Assembly (NCBI RefSeq): GCF_900142915.1
Contig: NZ_FRCM01000006.1
Span: forward strand, 549,705 to 613,704
Length of the DNA stretch: 64,000 bases
Source: Mucilaginibacter sp. OK098
Lineage (GTDB): Bacteria > Bacteroidota > Bacteroidia > Sphingobacteriales > Sphingobacteriaceae
Direction: 5' to 3'
The position numbers and the translations under genes were made by a program. Every line of letters begins with the position of its first letter. Position 1 is the first letter of the stretch. The notes below the pieces were generated by a model. That model was given only the letters and a program-made list of their open reading frames with translations, did not search any database and was not told the origin of the DNA. Shown in pieces: positions 61,360 through 64,000 of the stretch.

Positions 61360-62487
61360 ATGGACAGCACATTAGATAACAACGAGCTAAATATTACCCC
61401 GGTTAAGCTTGATATAAGCAACAATACCCCGGTTAAACTAGACAAGGAGGGCAATGTAGATCTTGCCAATATAAGCCCGGACGAGGTAAAAAAATACGGC
61501 GAAATAAGTAAAACTATTGATCCGAAAGACGTGAACTCGATCCTTAACTATGGTACGGAAGTTCAAAGCTCCATGGAAAAGTATAGCAATACCTTTTTAA
61601 CTTCGGTGCGTACTTATAATTCAGGGGAAGTTGGCGGCCTTATTAACGACCTGCTTACTGAACTGAACTATATTGATGTTGATGAGCTGAATCAAAATGC
61701 ATTCACCTCATTTATATCACATATCCCTTTTGTAAAAAAACTGGTGTTCGATGCTAAAAAACTGTTTCAGAAGTATGATACCGTAATTAACAATATTGAT
61801 AAGATCACCAATAAAATTAAGGCTGGCAGGATCAACTCCATTAAGGACAACGCTTCGCTGCAAACCATGTTTGATAGCAATGTAAGCTACATTCACCAGA
61901 TGGAAGAGTTGATCATATCTGGTCAGCTGAAGCTGAATGAACTTAATGAGCAGCTTGCGCAAATGGATGCCAACCCATCGGCCTATAATGACTATGAAAT
62001 TGCCGATATGCGCGATTTCACCAATAGGCTTGATAAACGCCTTGCCGATTTGAAGGTGGTGCGTTTTATTATGATGCAATCGCTTGCGCAGATCAGGGTG
62101 GTGCAAAACAACAATACCAGCATTGCCGAAAAAGCGCAGTCGATCGTATCAACCACTATCCCGGTTTGGAAAAACCAGCTTACCATTGCTGTGGCGTTAA
62201 ACCGCCAAAAGGAAAATGTGGAGATGCAGAAAAAGATCTCGGACACAACGAATACTATCCTGCAAAAAAATGCAGAGCTGCTAAAACAGAACAGTATTGA
62301 CGTAGCCCGCGAGAACGAAAAAACAGTGGTATCGTTAGATACGTTAAAGAAAACAACGGCATCGCTGATTGACACTTTAACGGAAGTGAAACGGATCCAC
62401 GAAGAAGGAACCCAAAACAGGAAAACGTTAAATACTGAATTGCAAAACCTGGAAACAGAGCTAAAAAAGACGGTAACTAATCAGTAG
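61360..62487 (+). CDS. telA: TelA family toxic-anion-resistance protein
   Basis: 375 aa, helical, with the TelA/KlaA core: PDEVKKYGEISKTIDPKDVNSILNYGTEVQSSMEKYSNTFL, IDELNQNAFTSFISHIPF, LDKRLADLKVVRFIMMQSLAQIRVVQNNNTSIAEKAQSIVSTTIPVWKNQLTIAVALNRQ. The C-terminal 90 residues are a coiled coil. It is cytosolic or peripheral to the membrane and a usual companion of TerD. It is 76 bases after the fourth TerD; a bulged hairpin (GCACC/GGTGC) lies in that gap. Confidence 0.93.
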   Translation: MDSTLDNNELNITPVKLDISNNTPVKLDKEGNVDLANISPDEVKKYGEISKTIDPKDVNSILNYGTEVQSSMEKYSNTFLTSVRTYNSGEVGGLINDLLTELNYIDVDELNQNAFTSFISHIPFVKKLVFDAKKLFQKYDTVINNIDKITNKIKAGRINSIKDNASLQTMFDSNVSYIHQMEELIISGQLKLNELNEQLAQMDANPSAYNDYEIADMRDFTNRLDKRLADLKVVRFIMMQSLAQIRVVQNNNTSIAEKAQSIVSTTIPVWKNQLTIAVALNRQKENVEMQKKISDTTNTILQKNAELLKQNSIDVARENEKTVVSLDTLKKTTASLIDTLTEVKRIHEEGTQNRKTLNTELQNLETELKKTVTNQ

Positions 62488-63114
62488 TTAGGTCGAAAGG
62501 CGGGTTGAAGCAATAGTCGGCCTTATGAATTTGACCTGGAATATGTTTAGAAAATTACAAATAGCTTAAAGCGCGGGATACGTGTGCTCAATAATGAACA
62601 AACAAAGGGATAAATACTTAAAAATCAACCGGTTTATGCAATTACACTAAAAACCATTTTTTAAAAAAAACACCGAAATCGACGTTTAGAAAAAAAGGAG
62701 TTTTTAGAAGTTACCTAAAGACTATGGACTTAAATGTGCTGCTATTGCTCATTGGACTATTGATCATGGAGTTAAATGTAACAATCTTATTACAAATTAT
62801 TTGAGTGTTACAAAATTTGCTTTTGTAAAGTATTTCATTATACCTTTATAATAGTTACCTTTTTAGTTTAAACTGCATATCACTAATACTAAACCTTGGT
62901 CATAGTTTAAAATACCCGGACGACCGCCGGATCGTGTCTCGCAAAAAATAGCTTATTTAATTTTAATAGATATTGACAACTAGATATTCCTGTTGATGGA
63001 TTCCCCTGTTCATCATCCTTTTATCTTTAAGATACAGGTGTTACAGGAAATGTCTTTTTATATTAAAGTATTTTAATACGGCTAACCACCGATATATATA
63101 TTAAATATACTGTT
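62488..63114. other. Long spacer between telA and the NHL-repeat gene
   Basis: 627 bases, AT-rich. I see no gene, repeat or terminator with a T-run. It must hold the promoter of the NHL-repeat gene. Confidence 0.5.
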
Positions 63115-64000
63115 ATGAGAAAGCTCTACTCTTCATTAGCCGCAGCTACTGCTGCAAAGCAGTTAAAGCAAACCGTTGGCCGGGCCAGCACGTGTTTCGC
63201 AAAGACGTTGTTAGTAATAATGGTTATGATAACGGCGGCATCCGTTAAACTATTTGCACAGCCGCCGACTTTAAGTTACAGCACGCCGCAAACGTATACG
63301 GTCGGAACAGCTGTAACGCTTTCGCCTACCAGCAGCGGGGTGGCGGCATACGGCTATAACACCAGCGCTACTACGTTAGCTTCCGGGTTCAACGTGCCGA
63401 TGGGCCTTGCAACTGACGCTGCGGGCAATGTTTATGTGGCCGACAATGGCAATAAGCTTGTAAAAAAGATCCCTGCAGGTGGTGGCGCGCCCACAACTGT
63501 AGGCTCCGGGTTCACCGGCCCAACCGGGGTGGCCGTTGATCCTGCAGGGAATATATGGGTAACCGATTCAGGTGATCTTAAAGAAGTACCGGCCGGTGGC
63601 GGCGCTATCACCACCACATCAATCGGTGATGCTGTGGCCGTAGCTGTTGATAGCAAAGGGAATGTATTTGTGTTAGAAACTAGCCAAGGTATTGGCGCGA
63701 TAACCGAATATCCGGTTGGTGGCGGCCCGGGCATTGTAATAAGTACTGATGATAACAATCTTGATACCGGCATAGCAGTTGACAGGCTTGGAAATATTTT
63801 CGTGTCCTTTCAGGCGCCAATACCGGATATTCCCCAGGTAGTGCAGGTAACTGGCACTGGCGGGTACAATAACTTAGGCAGTGGATTAAATCTTCCCACC
63901 GGTGTGGCTGTAGATGGCATAGGCAATGTATTTGTAGCCGACTTTGGGTCTACAGGTATTGTAGAATACCCTGTTAATGGCGCCCCCCAGCTTATTGTAA
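63115..64000 (+). CDS. NHL-repeat secreted protein, N-terminal part (runs off the window)
   Basis: The ATG at 63115 opens a frame without a stop to the end, at least 295 residues. It has a long signal region (to about residue 52, KLFAQ), then SYSTPQTYTVGTAVTLSPTSSG, similar to the SYETPQNYVLNQSISPLAP segment of the protein at 21971. NHL beta-propeller repeats follow (GLATDAAGNVYVADNGNKLVKKI, GVAVDPAGNIWVTDSGD, GVAVDGIGNVFVADFGS). It is probably another large Ig/NHL protein with a sorting C-terminus beyond the window. Confidence 0.85.
   Translation, partial: MRKLYSSLAAATAAKQLKQTVGRASTCFAKTLLVIMVMITAASVKLFAQPPTLSYSTPQTYTVGTAVTLSPTSSGVAAYGYNTSATTLASGFNVPMGLATDAAGNVYVADNGNKLVKKIPAGGGAPTTVGSGFTGPTGVAVDPAGNIWVTDSGDLKEVPAGGGAITTTSIGDAVAVAVDSKGNVFVLETSQGIGAITEYPVGGGPGIVISTDDNNLDTGIAVDRLGNIFVSFQAPIPDIPQVVQVTGTGGYNNLGSGLNLPTGVAVDGIGNVFVADFGSTGIVEYPVNGAPQLIV

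Noticed and set aside
1..64000. tRNA, rRNA, riboswitch or prophage genes
   Set aside because: I looked for cloverleaf-like blocks, conserved rRNA segments, integrases and phage structural genes on both strands and found none I could support.

Overview
The window reads as a piece of a Bacteroidota chromosome, most likely Sphingobacteriaceae close to Mucilaginibacter or Pedobacter. The evidence is a SusC/SusD pair, a second TonB-dependent receptor with a surface lipoprotein, a DUF6377 membrane regulator, a CHU_C-type secretion C-terminus, many lipoproteins with a Cys-Lys-Lys after the lipobox, few Shine-Dalgarno sequences, and AT-rich promoters with a TTTG -7 element. No rRNA, tRNA, CRISPR array, integrase, transposase or prophage gene is visible.

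Layout. 0.1-5.7 kb: a GlxA-type regulator, pirin and OsmC, a DUF5996 protein, and a LysR regulator divergent from a secreted alpha/beta hydrolase. 5.9-21.6 kb: a carbohydrate-type locus with a DUF6377 regulator, SusC, SusD, a membrane-anchored SRPBCC/GyrI-like protein, a giant FG-GAP/ASPIC lipoprotein, a GH65 glycosidase, a vanadium-haloperoxidase-type lipoprotein and a DUF1080 protein. The SusC and DUF1080 leaders share a promoter-like motif at identical spacing. 22-24.6 kb: a large NHL/Ig protein with a type IX secretion C-terminus. 24.9-44.5 kb: accessory genes with many small regulators (TetR, PadR, AraC, ArsR), short-chain dehydrogenases, a PadR/HAAS/CPBP-protease cluster, a cupin/AhpD-like/metallo-beta-lactamase operon, exonuclease III, an M48 peptidase, an alpha/beta hydrolase fused to a monooxygenase domain, and a frameshifted DUF1684 gene. 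44.6-50.1 kb: a minus-strand operon of TonB receptor, beta-helix-like lipoprotein and secreted metallophosphoesterase.

50.5-51.5 kb holds the most striking pair. A secreted protein with a TNT-type (tuberculosis necrotizing toxin, NAD+ glycohydrolase) domain overlaps by ATGA a 117-aa cytosolic protein that I propose as its immunity factor. 52-56.2 kb carries small envelope and metabolic genes. 56.2-62.5 kb is a tellurium-resistance/stress (Ter) cluster: TerC on one strand; on the other, two TerD proteins, a HAD protein lacking the second motif-I aspartate, a PRPP-binding-type phosphoribosyltransferase, two more TerD proteins and TelA. The last 886 bases hold the start of another NHL-repeat secreted protein that runs off the window.

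Several non-coding palindromic repeat families (near 19.1, 26.7, 28.0, 34.7, 40.3 and 54.4 kb) sit between genes, and several regulators have clear dyad operators beside them. All functional calls come from reading the translated sequences; no database search was run.
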